Assembly: GCF_000010165.1 (NCBI RefSeq)
Contig: NC_012491.1
Location: 27,501 to 91,500 of the forward strand
DNA: 64,000 nucleotides
Reading direction: 5' to 3'
Origin: Brevibacillus brevis NBRC 100599
GTDB lineage: Bacteria; Bacillota; Bacilli; Brevibacillales; Brevibacillaceae
Of the stretch, positions 11,730 through 20,355 are shown piece by piece. Positions within the stretch are counted from its first letter, which is position 1, and the number at the start of each line of letters is the position of its first letter. The position numbers and the translations under genes are program-made. The notes beneath the pieces are model-generated. The model saw only the letters and a program-made list of their open reading frames with translations. It was not told the origin of the DNA and made no database searches.

Positions 11730-12575
11730 ATGAAACGATTTGTCAGTATGTTTTGGGTCACGACGATTCCGTTCTTTGCAATGATCGCTCTGTTTCTTCT
11801 CGTCCCGTTGCTTTCCATGATTGGAGGGAGCTTTCAGGCCGAGGGGGGCGGCGGTTTTACCATAAGTAACTATCGTGAGATTTTTTCAAATCCGTATTAC
11901 TTGCAGGCTTTCGAGAACAGTGTGCTCATCTCGTTCCTGTCTGCTCTCATTGGAATCGTCGTTGCTGTTTTCGCCACCTATGCGATTACCCGTTTCCCAC
12001 AGGCTCTGCAACAGCGAGTGCTTGTCATTACCAATCTAACCTCCAATTTTGCGGGGATTCCGCTCGCTTTTGCCTTCATTGTCCTGTTGGGAAACAGTGG
12101 ATTGTTTGTTTTGCTCGCGAAGCAACTGGGGATTGATTTTGGTCAGTCCTTTACTCTGTATTCGTGGAGCGGCTTGACGCTTGTCTATATTTATTTTCAA
12201 CTGCCTCTGGCGGTAATGCTTTTGTATCCCCTGTACAACGCTATTCAGAAGCAATGGATGGAAGCGGCTGAGCTGCTTGGGGCAAGTCCATGGGAGTTTT
12301 GGCTGAGAATCGGGTTTCCGGTACTCCTTCCGGGTATCGTCGGCACATTCAGCATTCTGTTTGCCAATGCAATGGGTGCTTATGCTTCTGCCTACGCGCT
12401 CACCGGGAGCAACTACAATCTGGTGCCCATTCGGATTGGTGCGCTAGTATCTGGCGACATTTTTGCAAGACCCGAGCTAGGTAGCGCACTCGCAGTACTG
12501 CTTGGCCTGACGCTTGCCGCCGCCCTGATCGTGAACGAGTGGCTGACGCGGAAGATTCGGAGGGATTTATCTTGA
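11730..12575 (+). CDS. ABC transporter permease, first subunit
   Basis: Integral membrane permease of 281 residues with about six transmembrane segments. It carries the binding-protein-dependent transport inner-membrane EAA loop EAAELLGASPWEFWLRIGFP near residues 172-191, which docks onto the ATPase. It starts at ATG 11730 after AAGAAAGGAG. The stop codon overlaps the start of the second permease (TTGA), showing translational coupling. It is a PotB/ThiP-type permease for the adjacent binding protein. Confidence 0.88.
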   Translation: MKRFVSMFWVTTIPFFAMIALFLLVPLLSMIGGSFQAEGGGGFTISNYREIFSNPYYLQAFENSVLISFLSALIGIVVAVFATYAITRFPQALQQRVLVITNLTSNFAGIPLAFAFIVLLGNSGLFVLLAKQLGIDFGQSFTLYSWSGLTLVYIYFQLPLAVMLLYPLYNAIQKQWMEAAELLGASPWEFWLRIGFPVLLPGIVGTFSILFANAMGAYASAYALTGSNYNLVPIRIGALVSGDIFARPELGSALAVLLGLTLAAALIVNEWLTRKIRRDLS

Positions 12576-13360
12576 AGCGGATCAGTTTGCCATCCTTGTC
12601 GTTTGCGTTGGTCATGCTGTATTTGTTTTTGCCAGTAGCTGCTACCATCCTCTACTCACTGGCAACCGAGTGGAATAGCACGGTCTTGCCGGAAGGACTC
12701 ACAGGAAAATGGTTTGCGGAGCTGTATGCCGATCCCCGATTCTTGCAGGCATTCGGACGTTCCTTTCTGCTCAGCTTTCTGACCACTGTCGTTGCTGTCG
12801 TCATTATTGTACCTGCTGTATTCTCCATTATCGTCTACGCTCCCAGGATGGAGAGGCTGGTTCAGATTTTGGTGATGCTGACCTACGCCGTTCCGGGTGT
12901 CATTATGGCGGTCGGATTGATCCGTACTTATTCCGGAAACGGAATTCCCATGGTCATCATCACAGCAGGGGCGTATTTGGTCGGTTTGCTTCCGTATCTT
13001 TATCAGGGAACGCGCAACAGCCTGCTTGCCATGCAGGCACGTTCGTTGATGGAGGCAGCCGAGCTATTGGGTGCGAGCCACTGGCAGGCCTTCGTACGGA
13101 TTATCGTTCCGAATATCATGTCTGGAATTTTCGTGTCCTCACTCTTGTCGTTCTCCATTTTGTTTGGTGAATTTGTTCTGATTAACATTCTGGTGGGAGG
13201 AAGGTACGAAACCCTGCAGATGTATCTGTACGCCAAGCTATCGTCAAGTGGACATGTCGCCAGCGCGATTACGGTCACTTATTTTGTCCTGATGGCTATT
13301 ATCACTGGCCTGGTTGTAAAATTCACGCGCCGAAGCTTCGCACGCAAGGAGGTCCCCTGA
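12572..13360 (+). CDS. ABC transporter permease, second subunit
   Basis: Second integral membrane permease, PotC-like, 262 residues, about six transmembrane segments, with EAA loop EAAELLGASHWQAFVRIIVP. I start it at TTG 12572, 7 bp after GGAGGG and overlapping the previous stop by four bases. A longer in-frame GTG start at 12539 would add residues before the first membrane segment and has no site. Its TGA overlaps the ATG of the ATPase gene (ATGA). It forms the heterodimeric channel with the upstream permease. Confidence 0.88.
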   Translation: MKRISLPSLSFALVMLYLFLPVAATILYSLATEWNSTVLPEGLTGKWFAELYADPRFLQAFGRSFLLSFLTTVVAVVIIVPAVFSIIVYAPRMERLVQILVMLTYAVPGVIMAVGLIRTYSGNGIPMVIITAGAYLVGLLPYLYQGTRNSLLAMQARSLMEAAELLGASHWQAFVRIIVPNIMSGIFVSSLLSFSILFGEFVLINILVGGRYETLQMYLYAKLSSSGHVASAITVTYFVLMAIITGLVVKFTRRSFARKEVP

Positions 13361-14379
13361 TGAGTTACGTCCAAATCAAAAACTTGTCCAAAACCTTTCA
13401 CGGTCAACACGTGCTGCAGCAACTTGATCTTGCGATTGAAAAAGGCGAGCTGGTTACCTTGCTTGGCCCTAGCGGGTGTGGCAAAAGTACGCTGTTACGA
13501 ATCCTCAGTGGTTTGACGGCTCCTGATACAGGCATGATCTACATTGACGGCAAAGATGTGACGGACGTGTCGCCAAAAAACAGGCAGATCGGCATGGTGT
13601 TCCAATCGTATGCGCTCTTTCCCAATCTTACGGTCAGTCAAAACATTGCCTTTGGCCTGGAAATGAACAAAATCTCGAAAACGGAGATTCGTCTGCGTGT
13701 CCAGGAAATGATTGAGCTGGTGGGATTGGTGGGAAAGGAGCAGGCTTACCCACGAGAATTGTCTGGTGGTCAGCAGCAGCGTGTCGCACTTGCTCGTTCT
13801 CTGGTCACCCGGCCAAAAGTACTTTTGCTCGATGAGCCACTTAGTGCGCTTGATGCCCAGATTCGAAAAAATTTGCAAAAGCAGCTACGCACCATCCAAC
13901 GTGAGTTAAATATGACGACTGTGCTGGTTACTCACGATCAAGAAGAAGCCATGGCTGTCAGCGACCGCATCTACATCATGAATGGCGGAAGAATCGTTCA
14001 GCATGGCAGCCCTCAAGAGATTTACACGCAACCTCATTCTGAATTTGTCGCTCGTTTCATTGGCAATTACAACGTGCTGACTGCCGAACAGCTTACCCGA
14101 ATCATGCCTAAACTGTCCCATCCGGCAGTTGAACGTTTTGCAATCCGCCCTGAGACGTTTCGTGAGCAGCCTTTGAATGGGGAGGACATCTGTTTGACCG
14201 GGAATATCGCTCAGGTAACCATGCTCGGCAACATTACCCGTTACGAGCTGAACATTGGTGATGTTCCTGTACTGGTGGACACTCTTCATCTGTCCTTCGA
14301 GCAGGAGCAGATAGGCACAACAAAAACATTGTATGTAAGTCCCAAGGATGTGATTCCGCTTTATGACACTATTGCCTGA
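13360..14379 (+). CDS. ABC transporter ATP-binding protein
   Basis: Cytoplasmic ATPase of 339 residues of the PotA/FbpC/PhnT type. It has Walker A GPSGCGKST (about residues 37-45), a Q-loop in GMVFQSYALF, ABC signature LSGGQQQRVALARSL, Walker B LLLDEPLSAL and switch His in VLVTHDQEEA. The C-terminal third is a TOBE-type regulatory domain. It is translationally coupled to the permease by an ATGA overlap and overlaps the downstream DeoR gene by 17 bp, so transporter and regulator are one transcript. Confidence 0.9.
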   Translation: MSYVQIKNLSKTFHGQHVLQQLDLAIEKGELVTLLGPSGCGKSTLLRILSGLTAPDTGMIYIDGKDVTDVSPKNRQIGMVFQSYALFPNLTVSQNIAFGLEMNKISKTEIRLRVQEMIELVGLVGKEQAYPRELSGGQQQRVALARSLVTRPKVLLLDEPLSALDAQIRKNLQKQLRTIQRELNMTTVLVTHDQEEAMAVSDRIYIMNGGRIVQHGSPQEIYTQPHSEFVARFIGNYNVLTAEQLTRIMPKLSHPAVERFAIRPETFREQPLNGEDICLTGNIAQVTMLGNITRYELNIGDVPVLVDTLHLSFEQEQIGTTKTLYVSPKDVIPLYDTIA

Positions 14380-15163
14380 AGAACGACAGCAAGTGATTCT
14401 CGCCGAATTGAACCGCCACGGTAAAATTCAGGTGATGAGTCTGGCTAAAACCCTGGCAGTAACACCGGAGACCATACGACGTGATCTGGACCAGTTGGAG
14501 CAGCAGCGTTTGTTAAAGCGAGTGTACGGAGGAGCGATCCCTTATCATTTGGCGAAACGCGAGCCGCATTTTGAAAAGAAACAGGCGATCCAACAGACGG
14601 CAAAAACGAAAATCGGGCAGATCGCGGCAGAACTTTTGTCTGACGGGGATACTATCGCGCTCGATGTCGGGACGACAACATTGGAATTGGCACGTGCTAT
14701 CAAGGGCCTCAATCAATTAACGATTGTCACGAATTCGCTCCCCGCCGCTTCTTTACTAAACGAGCTGTTAGAAGCCAATCAATTCAACGGTCAGGTCATT
14801 ATGCTGGGGGGGCTGACCCATCCGGCCCAAAAATCGGTTGCCGGGGCGTTTACCTGCGAGCTGCTCTCTCGTTTTCATTTTGATAAAGCGTTCATTTCTT
14901 GTGGAGGGATCACGGCCGATGGCTTCACGGATTATGACATGGAAGAAACGCTGTGCTCGACCATGATGGTACAGCGATCGGAGCAAGTCTATGTATTGGG
15001 AGACACATCGAAGATCGGCCAAACGCAATTTTTCCATATTTGCGGCTGGCAGGATGTCAGCGCGGTTGTTTGTGACCAGCCGATGCCAGATGAATGGCTA
15101 TCGTCTGGCATGCAAACTACCTGGATAAGCGAACATCCGGGAAGGAGAGATTTCACATGTTGA
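14363..15163 (+). CDS. DeoR/GlpR family transcriptional regulator
   Basis: DeoR-type repressor of 266 residues. The N-terminal helix-turn-helix (residues 3-56) includes LPEERQQVILAELNRHGKI and TPETIRRDLDQLE, and is followed by RVYGGA. The C-terminal sugar-phosphate-sensing domain shows DVGTTTLELA, TNSLP and the FISCGGI segment. DeoR proteins usually respond to phosphorylated sugars or related metabolites, so an organophosphate signal fits the cluster. It overlaps the ATPase gene upstream and the PHP gene downstream by a few bases, and probably regulates its own cluster. Confidence 0.9.
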   Translation: MTLLPEERQQVILAELNRHGKIQVMSLAKTLAVTPETIRRDLDQLEQQRLLKRVYGGAIPYHLAKREPHFEKKQAIQQTAKTKIGQIAAELLSDGDTIALDVGTTTLELARAIKGLNQLTIVTNSLPAASLLNELLEANQFNGQVIMLGGLTHPAQKSVAGAFTCELLSRFHFDKAFISCGGITADGFTDYDMEETLCSTMMVQRSEQVYVLGDTSKIGQTQFFHICGWQDVSAVVCDQPMPDEWLSSGMQTTWISEHPGRRDFTC

Positions 15164-16161
15164 TCGACTATCATCTTCATCTAGAAGAAGGGCCTTTTTC
15201 ATTGCGTTGGCTCGACCGTACCAATATGGCTCTCGACCATTTTTACCCGTTGACTGAACCTCGACATACCCGTGCCTGGCTGCTGGACAGTCTTGCGCGA
15301 TTAAATAACCGCATGTCTTTGGGGGCATACGACCCATCCTGGATCGATCTGTATTTACGTGAAGCGTTAAACAAAGGCTTGAAGGAAGTGGGGATCGTCG
15401 ATCATTTATACCGCTTTCGTGAAGCCCGTCCTTACTTTGAACGATATATGGAGCTGGGGGACACCGAGTTGGGTCGTTTGCAGCGAACGTGGCTTAATCA
15501 AGTATGCACTGAGAGCCTCAGTGACTTTTGTGTCGCCATTGAGGAAGCAAAGCAGCGTTGGTCGGCAAGCGGTGTGGAGTTGCGGTTGGGGCTGGAAGCG
15601 GATTACTTTATTGGCGGGGAAGCAGAATTGGAAAGCTTGCTCGCAGGTGCTTCGTGGGATTATGTGATCGGTTCTGTTCATTTTTTGCAAGGATGGGGCT
15701 TTGACAATCCCGAGACTCGCCATCTGTTTGAGCAGCATGACCTGAAACAGCTATACACGGACTTTTTCCACACCGTTGAGTCCATGATCAGGAGCAACTT
15801 GTTTGATTTTGTTGCCCATCTGGACAATTTGAAAGTGTTCTCCTATCGTCCAGAGGAATCGGAGCTTGTTCCCTATTACCACCGAATCGCAACTGCTTTG
15901 AAGGAAACGGATACAGCGACCGAAATCAATGCGGGCTTGTACTACCGCTATCCCGTTCAGGAAATGTGCCCCAGTCCCGCTTTCCTCGATGTTTTGGTGG
16001 CGCATGGTGTTCCACTGACACTCTCGTCTGACGCGCACTTTCCTGATGATATTGGCAGATATGTGGCGGTGAATCTGGAGATCCTCGATTCAATGGGGGT
16101 AACGGAGATTGCCACTTTTTTCGGTCGTCAACGGATCATGAGGCCAATCTGCTATGCTTGA
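15157..16161 (+). CDS. PHP-domain phosphoesterase (histidinol-phosphatase-like)
   Basis: Metal-dependent phosphoesterase of the PHP superfamily, 334 residues from ATG 15157 (site GGAAGGAGAG). The metal-binding motifs are in order: DYHLHLEEG (HxH, residues 4-12), the VDHLYRF segment, IGSVHFL, FVAHLDNLK and the C-terminal SSDAHFP. This is the layout of HisK-type histidinol phosphatases, but there is no histidine biosynthesis gene nearby. In this setting it is more likely to remove phosphate from the imported or hydrolysed substrate. It is the last gene of the cluster and is followed by a terminator. Confidence 0.82.
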   Translation: MLIDYHLHLEEGPFSLRWLDRTNMALDHFYPLTEPRHTRAWLLDSLARLNNRMSLGAYDPSWIDLYLREALNKGLKEVGIVDHLYRFREARPYFERYMELGDTELGRLQRTWLNQVCTESLSDFCVAIEEAKQRWSASGVELRLGLEADYFIGGEAELESLLAGASWDYVIGSVHFLQGWGFDNPETRHLFEQHDLKQLYTDFFHTVESMIRSNLFDFVAHLDNLKVFSYRPEESELVPYYHRIATALKETDTATEINAGLYYRYPVQEMCPSPAFLDVLVAHGVPLTLSSDAHFPDDIGRYVAVNLEILDSMGVTEIATFFGRQRIMRPICYA

Positions 16162-16203
16162 CTGTGAAAAGCAGCGTGTTTTGAACAAAATAGGATTGAG
16201 ATG

Positions 16204-16234
16204 CAAAAAACCTTGGGATGCCAAGGTTTTTTTG
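16204..16234 (+). terminator. Intrinsic terminator of the transporter cluster
   Basis: AAAAAACCTTGG and CCAAGGTTTTTTT arms form a compact hairpin with a T run. Confidence 0.9.
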
Positions 16235-16257
16235 TTGTCTTTAGATCTTACTTGTAT

Positions 16258-16286
16258 TTGCCGAAAAATGGATAAACACATATAAT
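16258..16286 (+). promoter_or_regulatory. Promoter of tRNA-Arg
   Basis: TTGCCG at 16258-16263 and TATAAT at 16281-16286 with a 17-bp spacer lie 51 bp before the tRNA. Confidence 0.7.
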
Positions 16287-16337
16287 AAGAAAGTAGGTGC
16301 GGCGTCAGAAAAAGTCTCTTTGTCGCAAATCATACTT

Positions 16338-16414
<77 letters not shown>

Positions 16415-16421
16415 TTGTAGG

Positions 16422-16456
16422 AAAAACCTTGGTTTATCAAGGTTTTTTCTTTTTTA
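16422..16456 (+). terminator. Intrinsic terminator of tRNA-Arg
   Basis: AAAAACCTTG and CAAGGTTTTTT arms are followed by further T residues, 8 bp after the tRNA. Confidence 0.88.
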
Positions 16457-16557
16457 TGCATCCCCTCTCATCGTTTATTTGGAAAATACTGAGACGTAGA
16501 TCATGTCTCACACGTATACCTTGTAGCAAAAAACGCTGGAGATAAGGGGTGTTTCCT

Positions 16558-17085
16558 TTGAAAAAAGTGATCGTAAGCATGGTCTTGGCTATTTTCTTTA
16601 GCGGCTGTAGCTCAGATGCGGTCGTACAAAATCAGACTGCCGCGCCACCTGCAAAAGAGGCAGCGAACACTGGCACAGAACAGAAACAATCGGTGGACAG
16701 CACTACAAGCTATGACAAAATTGCGGGCTATTTGCAAGAAGAGAGCAACAAAGCTTTCTCCCCCTACTATGAGCTGCTCGAGTTTACCCTGTCGGATTAT
16801 GAAGAGAAAACCGTAGATGGAAAAGTAGAAGCTACATTCGGATATCAAGTGAAATACAAAAACTTTGACAAAGACCCTGACACCGTAGACTACATCAAGG
16901 CTGCAAAAGAAAAGAACGACCCCAACTACAAACAGCTGTATGATGAGTATTTGCAGCCCAAGGACATGAATTTTCATTTGAAAGCGGTAATGGAAGATGT
17001 GGACTCCATAACGCTTTACACCAATGTGAGTCCAAAAGGAATCCAATGGGAAAAGGCAGTCATGTCTGATTTCATCATAAAATAG
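16558..17085 (+). CDS. Putative lipoprotein of unknown function
   Basis: Predicted lipoprotein of about 175 residues. It begins MKKVIVSMVLAIFFSGCSS with a lipobox SGC, followed by a low-complexity linker rich in Ala, Gln and Thr (about residues 25-55) and then an acidic alpha/beta region. I do not recognise the family. The start is either TTG 16558 after AAGGGG or GTG 16549 after GGAG; the first gives the more typical signal peptide. It stands alone between the tRNA and a convergent gene, and a terminator follows. Confidence 0.72.
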   Translation: MKKVIVSMVLAIFFSGCSSDAVVQNQTAAPPAKEAANTGTEQKQSVDSTTSYDKIAGYLQEESNKAFSPYYELLEFTLSDYEEKTVDGKVEATFGYQVKYKNFDKDPDTVDYIKAAKEKNDPNYKQLYDEYLQPKDMNFHLKAVMEDVDSITLYTNVSPKGIQWEKAVMSDFIIK

Positions 17086-17094
17086 CGACTTGAT

Positions 17095-17126
17095 TGTAGG
17101 CCGCGTAGTCACGCGGTCTTATTTAT
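17095..17126 (+). terminator. Intrinsic terminator of the lipoprotein gene
   Basis: GGCCGCG and CGCGGTC arms are followed by TTATTTATTTTT. It overlaps the last codons of the convergent gene. Confidence 0.7.
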
Positions 17127-17544
17127 TTTTCTCGCACCAGTACTCGTACTCATTGTCGATCCAATCTTTAATATGGTCGTAATTCTCCCAAGTATCTTCC
17201 ACGTGATACACACTTGGCTCACAATCAAACGCTTCTAGATAATGATAGCGATACTCCCCAGTTTCGAAATCGAAGTAAAACATCGCGAACTGGTTTCCTT
17301 CTTCATTTAGCATGTCTTTAGCCAATACTCCACCCGTCTTCTCATAGACCTCAGGACCAGTCATCTTCCTTTGTTTAAATTCAGCGATTAGGTTTTCGTA
17401 ACTCTTTTGGAAATCCTCGCTAACCATATCATTATCAATCAACCAGCCAATGAAAAAGCCTGTATGTACATATGCCTGTTTTCGAGGAAGATCCTCCTCA
17501 AAGTTTTCGTAATGATATTTCGCTTTATCGTATATCGTTGTCAT
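17119..17544 (-). CDS. Conserved hypothetical protein, acidic, cytosolic
   Basis: 141-residue soluble acidic protein starting at ATG 17544 (MTTIYDKAKYHYE) after an AGAGAGG site; the longer upstream frame is rejected. Visible segments are AYVHTGFFIGWLIDNDMVSE, VYEKTGGVLAKDMLNEEG and a C-terminal tyrosine- and acid-rich YEYWCEKNK tail. It resembles small families of the SUKH/immunity-like or DUF7832 kind, which I cannot confirm. No toxin gene is adjacent. Convergent with the lipoprotein gene and divergent from the RidA gene. Confidence 0.65.
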   Translation of the reverse strand: MTTIYDKAKYHYENFEEDLPRKQAYVHTGFFIGWLIDNDMVSEDFQKSYENLIAEFKQRKMTGPEVYEKTGGVLAKDMLNEEGNQFAMFYFDFETGEYRYHYLEAFDCEPSVYHVEDTWENYDHIKDWIDNEYEYWCEKNK

Positions 17545-17645
17545 TAGCAAATCCTCTCTTTCTTTGATAACTGGATGAATGGTCTGAATCTTTTGTGTAT
17601 GGTAGAATAGTTTACCAACAAATGTGAATCGGAGGAGCATGTCGG

Positions 17646-18053
17646 ATGCAAAATGATAAGCGAATCAAATTCATTAACCCTGAAACAATGCCACCTACAT
17701 TCGGCTACACCCATGCGGTGGAGGTTCGCAACGCACGGACGATTTATGTATCGGGTCAGGTGGCTCTCAACAAGGAGGGCCAAGTGGTCGGCATAGGTGA
17801 TTTAGCTGCACAGACAAAACAAGTTTTCGAAAATATCCAATTCGCGTTAGAAGCGGCAGGTGTCAGCTTTGATCATGTAGTGAAATTAACCTTTTTCGTG
17901 ACGGACATCTCCAAGATGCACATTGTCCGTGAGATTCGAGATCAGTACGTGAATACAGAAACCCCGCCAGCGAGCTCTGCTGTTGAAGTGAGCAAGCTCA
18001 TTAGGGAAGAGCTGTTGATCGAGATTGAGGCCATTGCCGTGGCAGATATGTAG
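17646..18053 (+). CDS. RidA/YjgF/YER057c/UK114 family protein
   Basis: 135-residue trimeric Rid-superfamily protein. Members hydrolyse reactive enamine/imine intermediates from PLP enzymes or have unrelated binding roles. It starts at ATG 17646 after GGAGGAGC. Typical segments are TIYVSGQVALNKEG, QTKQVFENIQFALEAAG and the C-terminal IEIEAIAV. The usual signature PARxxVxV reads PASSAVEV here, so the Arg that binds the substrate carboxylate in deaminating RidA is Ser. It is therefore probably outside the deaminase subgroup. A terminator follows. Confidence 0.88.
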   Translation: MQNDKRIKFINPETMPPTFGYTHAVEVRNARTIYVSGQVALNKEGQVVGIGDLAAQTKQVFENIQFALEAAGVSFDHVVKLTFFVTDISKMHIVREIRDQYVNTETPPASSAVEVSKLIREELLIEIEAIAVADM

Positions 18054-18063
18054 TTGTCTCATC

Positions 18064-18104
18064 CCCCTTCTGTTCGATTATTCATCGTTCAGAAGGGTTT
18101 TTTT
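18064..18104 (+). terminator. Intrinsic terminator of the RidA gene
   Basis: CCCTTCTG and CAGAAGGG arms are followed by TTTTTTT. Confidence 0.88.
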
Positions 18105-18156
18105 ATGCTCATTTGGGAAGATTATGGAGCGAGATAAGCGGATCGGAGTTGGTTGC

Positions 18157-19338
18157 ATGAATTATATCATCGCAGGAATAGGTTTGATTACAATATTTTT
18201 GCTTGCTTGGCTGGCAAGTAGTGATAAAAAGCACATTCGGTATCGCCCTATCCTCATCATGATTCTGATTCAGATCGTACTTGGCTTGCTGCTGTTGCGA
18301 ACCAGTATTGGACTCATTCTCATATCAGGCATTGCCAACAGTTTTTCCACACTCCTGAAGTATGCCTACGAAGGGATTAATTTTGTCTTCGGTGGCATTG
18401 CGAATCCGGGTGCGACGCCGTTTTTCTTGCAAGTTTTGCTGCCCATTGTGTTCATATCGGCACTGATCGGCATTTTGCAGTACACAAGGATACTCCCTTT
18501 ATTCATTCAGTACGTAGGGCTCGTATTGAGTAAAGTGAATGGCATGGGAAAATTGGAGTCTTATAATGCGATTGCTTCGGCGATTGTTGGGCAGTCCGAA
18601 GTGTTTATTACCGTGAAAAAACAGCTCGGTGCCATTCCCGAAAACAGGCTGTATACGCTGTGCGCCTCTGCGATGTCCACCGTATCTATGTCGATCGTGG
18701 GTTCCTTCATGACCATGGTCAAGCCGGAGTATGTGGTAGCTGCATTGGTACTCAACTTATTTGGTGGTTTTATCATTGCTTCCATTATTACGCCGTATGA
18801 AGTGGAGCCGGAAGATGACTTATTGGATCAAGAGAGGGGAGAGAAACAGGCCTTCTTTGAAATGCTCGGGGAGTACATTCTGGATGGATTTAAAGTAGCC
18901 GTGGTCGTTGCCGCGATGCTGCTCGGATTTATTGCACTCATTGCGATGGTGAACGGGTTATTCAGTGCAGTATTCGGTATCTCGTTCCAAGCTTTGTTAG
19001 GGTACGTCTTTGCCCCGCTCGCCTTTCTTATGGGGGTTCCCTGGCACGAAGCTGTACAAGCGGGTAGTATCATGGCTACCAAAATAGTGGCGAACGAGTT
19101 TGTCGCCATCCTCGAATTTACGAAGATTCAAAGCCAGTTAAGCGAAAGAACGATCGCCATCGTGTCTGTGTTTTTGATCTCGTTTGCGAACTTTGGCTCC
19201 ATCGGGACAATTGTTGGCGCGGTAAAAGGCTTGAATGAAAGACAAGGAAATGTCGTCGCCCGGTTTGGATTGAGGCTGTTATACGGGGCAACACTCGTCA
19301 GCATTTTATCAGGAATTATCATCAGCGTTGTGGTGTAA
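18157..19338 (+). CDS. Concentrative nucleoside transporter (NupC family)
   Basis: Integral membrane symporter of the CNT family importing nucleosides with a cation gradient. I start it at ATG 18157, 8 bp after GGAG (393 residues, the family length); ATG 18124 is possible. Hydrophobic segments run throughout. The substrate-site signature is VGQSEVFITVKKQLG, followed by ASAMSTVSMSIVGSFM, and a C-terminal SFANFGSIGTIVGAVKGL segment is present. Which nucleosides it prefers cannot be read. A terminator follows directly; it is a single-gene unit. Confidence 0.92.
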   Translation: MNYIIAGIGLITIFLLAWLASSDKKHIRYRPILIMILIQIVLGLLLLRTSIGLILISGIANSFSTLLKYAYEGINFVFGGIANPGATPFFLQVLLPIVFISALIGILQYTRILPLFIQYVGLVLSKVNGMGKLESYNAIASAIVGQSEVFITVKKQLGAIPENRLYTLCASAMSTVSMSIVGSFMTMVKPEYVVAALVLNLFGGFIIASIITPYEVEPEDDLLDQERGEKQAFFEMLGEYILDGFKVAVVVAAMLLGFIALIAMVNGLFSAVFGISFQALLGYVFAPLAFLMGVPWHEAVQAGSIMATKIVANEFVAILEFTKIQSQLSERTIAIVSVFLISFANFGSIGTIVGAVKGLNERQGNVVARFGLRLLYGATLVSILSGIIISVVV

Positions 19339-19339
19339 G

Positions 19340-19368
19340 GGGGACCCTTTCTGGGGTCTTTTTTTGTT
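19340..19368 (+). terminator. Intrinsic terminator of the nucleoside transporter
   Basis: GGACCC and GGGGTC arms are followed by TTTTTTT. Confidence 0.82.
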
Positions 19369-19408
19369 AGGGACAGTTTCGTAACCAAATGATGGGGAGT
19401 AGCGTCTA

Positions 19409-19585
19409 TCAATTGAGATATTCGTCTTTATTTCTCGGATCGTATCCTTCATCAAAGGAATGGGAATCACGGTTGTTACGCTCTATGAGGACTCTCTGCT
19501 TCCGGCGCTTGGCAATCCAATCGATGATAGCTCCAATCAGCAAGAGACCTCCGAAAATAAGTACGACGAGTAACCAGAGTGGCAT
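19409..19585 (-). CDS. Small single-span membrane protein
   Basis: 58-residue protein. Residues 1-24 form one hydrophobic segment beginning MPLWLLVVLIFGGLLLIGAI. A basic stretch follows (AKRRKQR, residues 25-31), then a polar acidic tail ending DPRNKDEYLN. The positive residues after the segment predict the C-terminus in the cytosol. A GAGGTG site lies before ATG 19585. It resembles short membrane proteins common in spore formers, but I cannot name a family. It fills the otherwise empty stretch 19370-19680 and is divergent from the next lipoprotein gene. Confidence 0.6.
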   Translation of the reverse strand: MPLWLLVVLIFGGLLLIGAIIDWIAKRRKQRVLIERNNRDSHSFDEGYDPRNKDEYLN

Positions 19586-19679
19586 TCATCCAACACCTCA
19601 CTTTTTACTAAAAGATACGTCATACGAGTGATGAAGTTGCGTTGAGACCATTCAAGAGGAAGAAAAGGAGCGAATTCGG

Positions 19680-20288
19680 ATGAGAAAATGGGTGTGTATG
19701 ACCGTAATGGCAGGTTTGATTGTGGGAGGCTGTTCATCTGAAACGAGCGTACCAACAGATTCTAAACAACAGCCTGTAGCCGAGCAGAAGCAAGAGACGG
19801 GAAATGCCAGTGGTGACCAAAAGCAAGAAAATCAATCCACTACTGAGGGCCAAATCATTCTGGATGATCAATTTTTAAAACTGCTCGCCAAAAACGAAAT
19901 CAGTGGCTTCGATATCCACATCGGGATGAAGCGGGATGAGGTTTCTGCGCTATACGGCAAAGTAACGAAACAGGATTATTGGGATGGCGGGCGTTATGAA
20001 GTCTTTGAGAAGCTAAAGAGTGCGCTCATTTATTTCGATGGGCAAGATCGCGTATATGGAATTGATTTGGCCGGTCTTCATCTCAATGAAACGAATCTGG
20101 ACACCATTCGTAAAAATCTGGGGGCGCCCGTTAGTGAAGAGAAGAGCATGGCCGACCAGGATTATGTCATGTTTTTTGAAGCGGGAGACAACTCCGTATT
20201 TATTAGTGCAAAGGACGAGCAATCACCAGCAGACAAAATAAGGGTCATCAATAAAAAAATGATCGAGGAATCACCGCAAAAGGAATAA
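19680..20288 (+). CDS. Putative lipoprotein with SmpA/DUF4309-like module
   Basis: 202-residue predicted lipoprotein with signal peptide and lipobox GGC (Cys19), then a Gln-rich linker to about residue 60. The folded part contains IHIGMKRDEVSALYGKVTKQ, followed by a sequence alternating aromatic and charged residues. This is the repeated pattern (hydrophobic-GM-xxEV-xxLxGxP-like) of SmpA/BamE-type or DUF4309 domains, a resemblance I give with caution. ATG 19680 follows AAGGAGCG. A bidirectional terminator separates it from the convergent doxX-like gene. Function unknown. Confidence 0.7.
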   Translation: MRKWVCMTVMAGLIVGGCSSETSVPTDSKQQPVAEQKQETGNASGDQKQENQSTTEGQIILDDQFLKLLAKNEISGFDIHIGMKRDEVSALYGKVTKQDYWDGGRYEVFEKLKSALIYFDGQDRVYGIDLAGLHLNETNLDTIRKNLGAPVSEEKSMADQDYVMFFEAGDNSVFISAKDEQSPADKIRVINKKMIEESPQKE

Positions 20289-20338
20289 AAAAAGCCAAGT
20301 CAGAGGGCTCCAAAATGTGCCCTTCGACTTGGCTTTTA
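20288..20338. terminator. Bidirectional terminator
   Basis: AAAAAGCCAAGTC and GACTTGGCTTTT arms have T runs in both directions, between two convergent genes. Confidence 0.88.
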
Positions 20339-20355
20339 TATGTTTCACAATGGTA

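Noticed and set aside
15157-16161. Calling the PHP protein a histidine-biosynthesis enzyme (HisK)
   Set aside because: The fold matches, but no his genes are nearby and it is embedded in a transporter cluster with another phosphoesterase.
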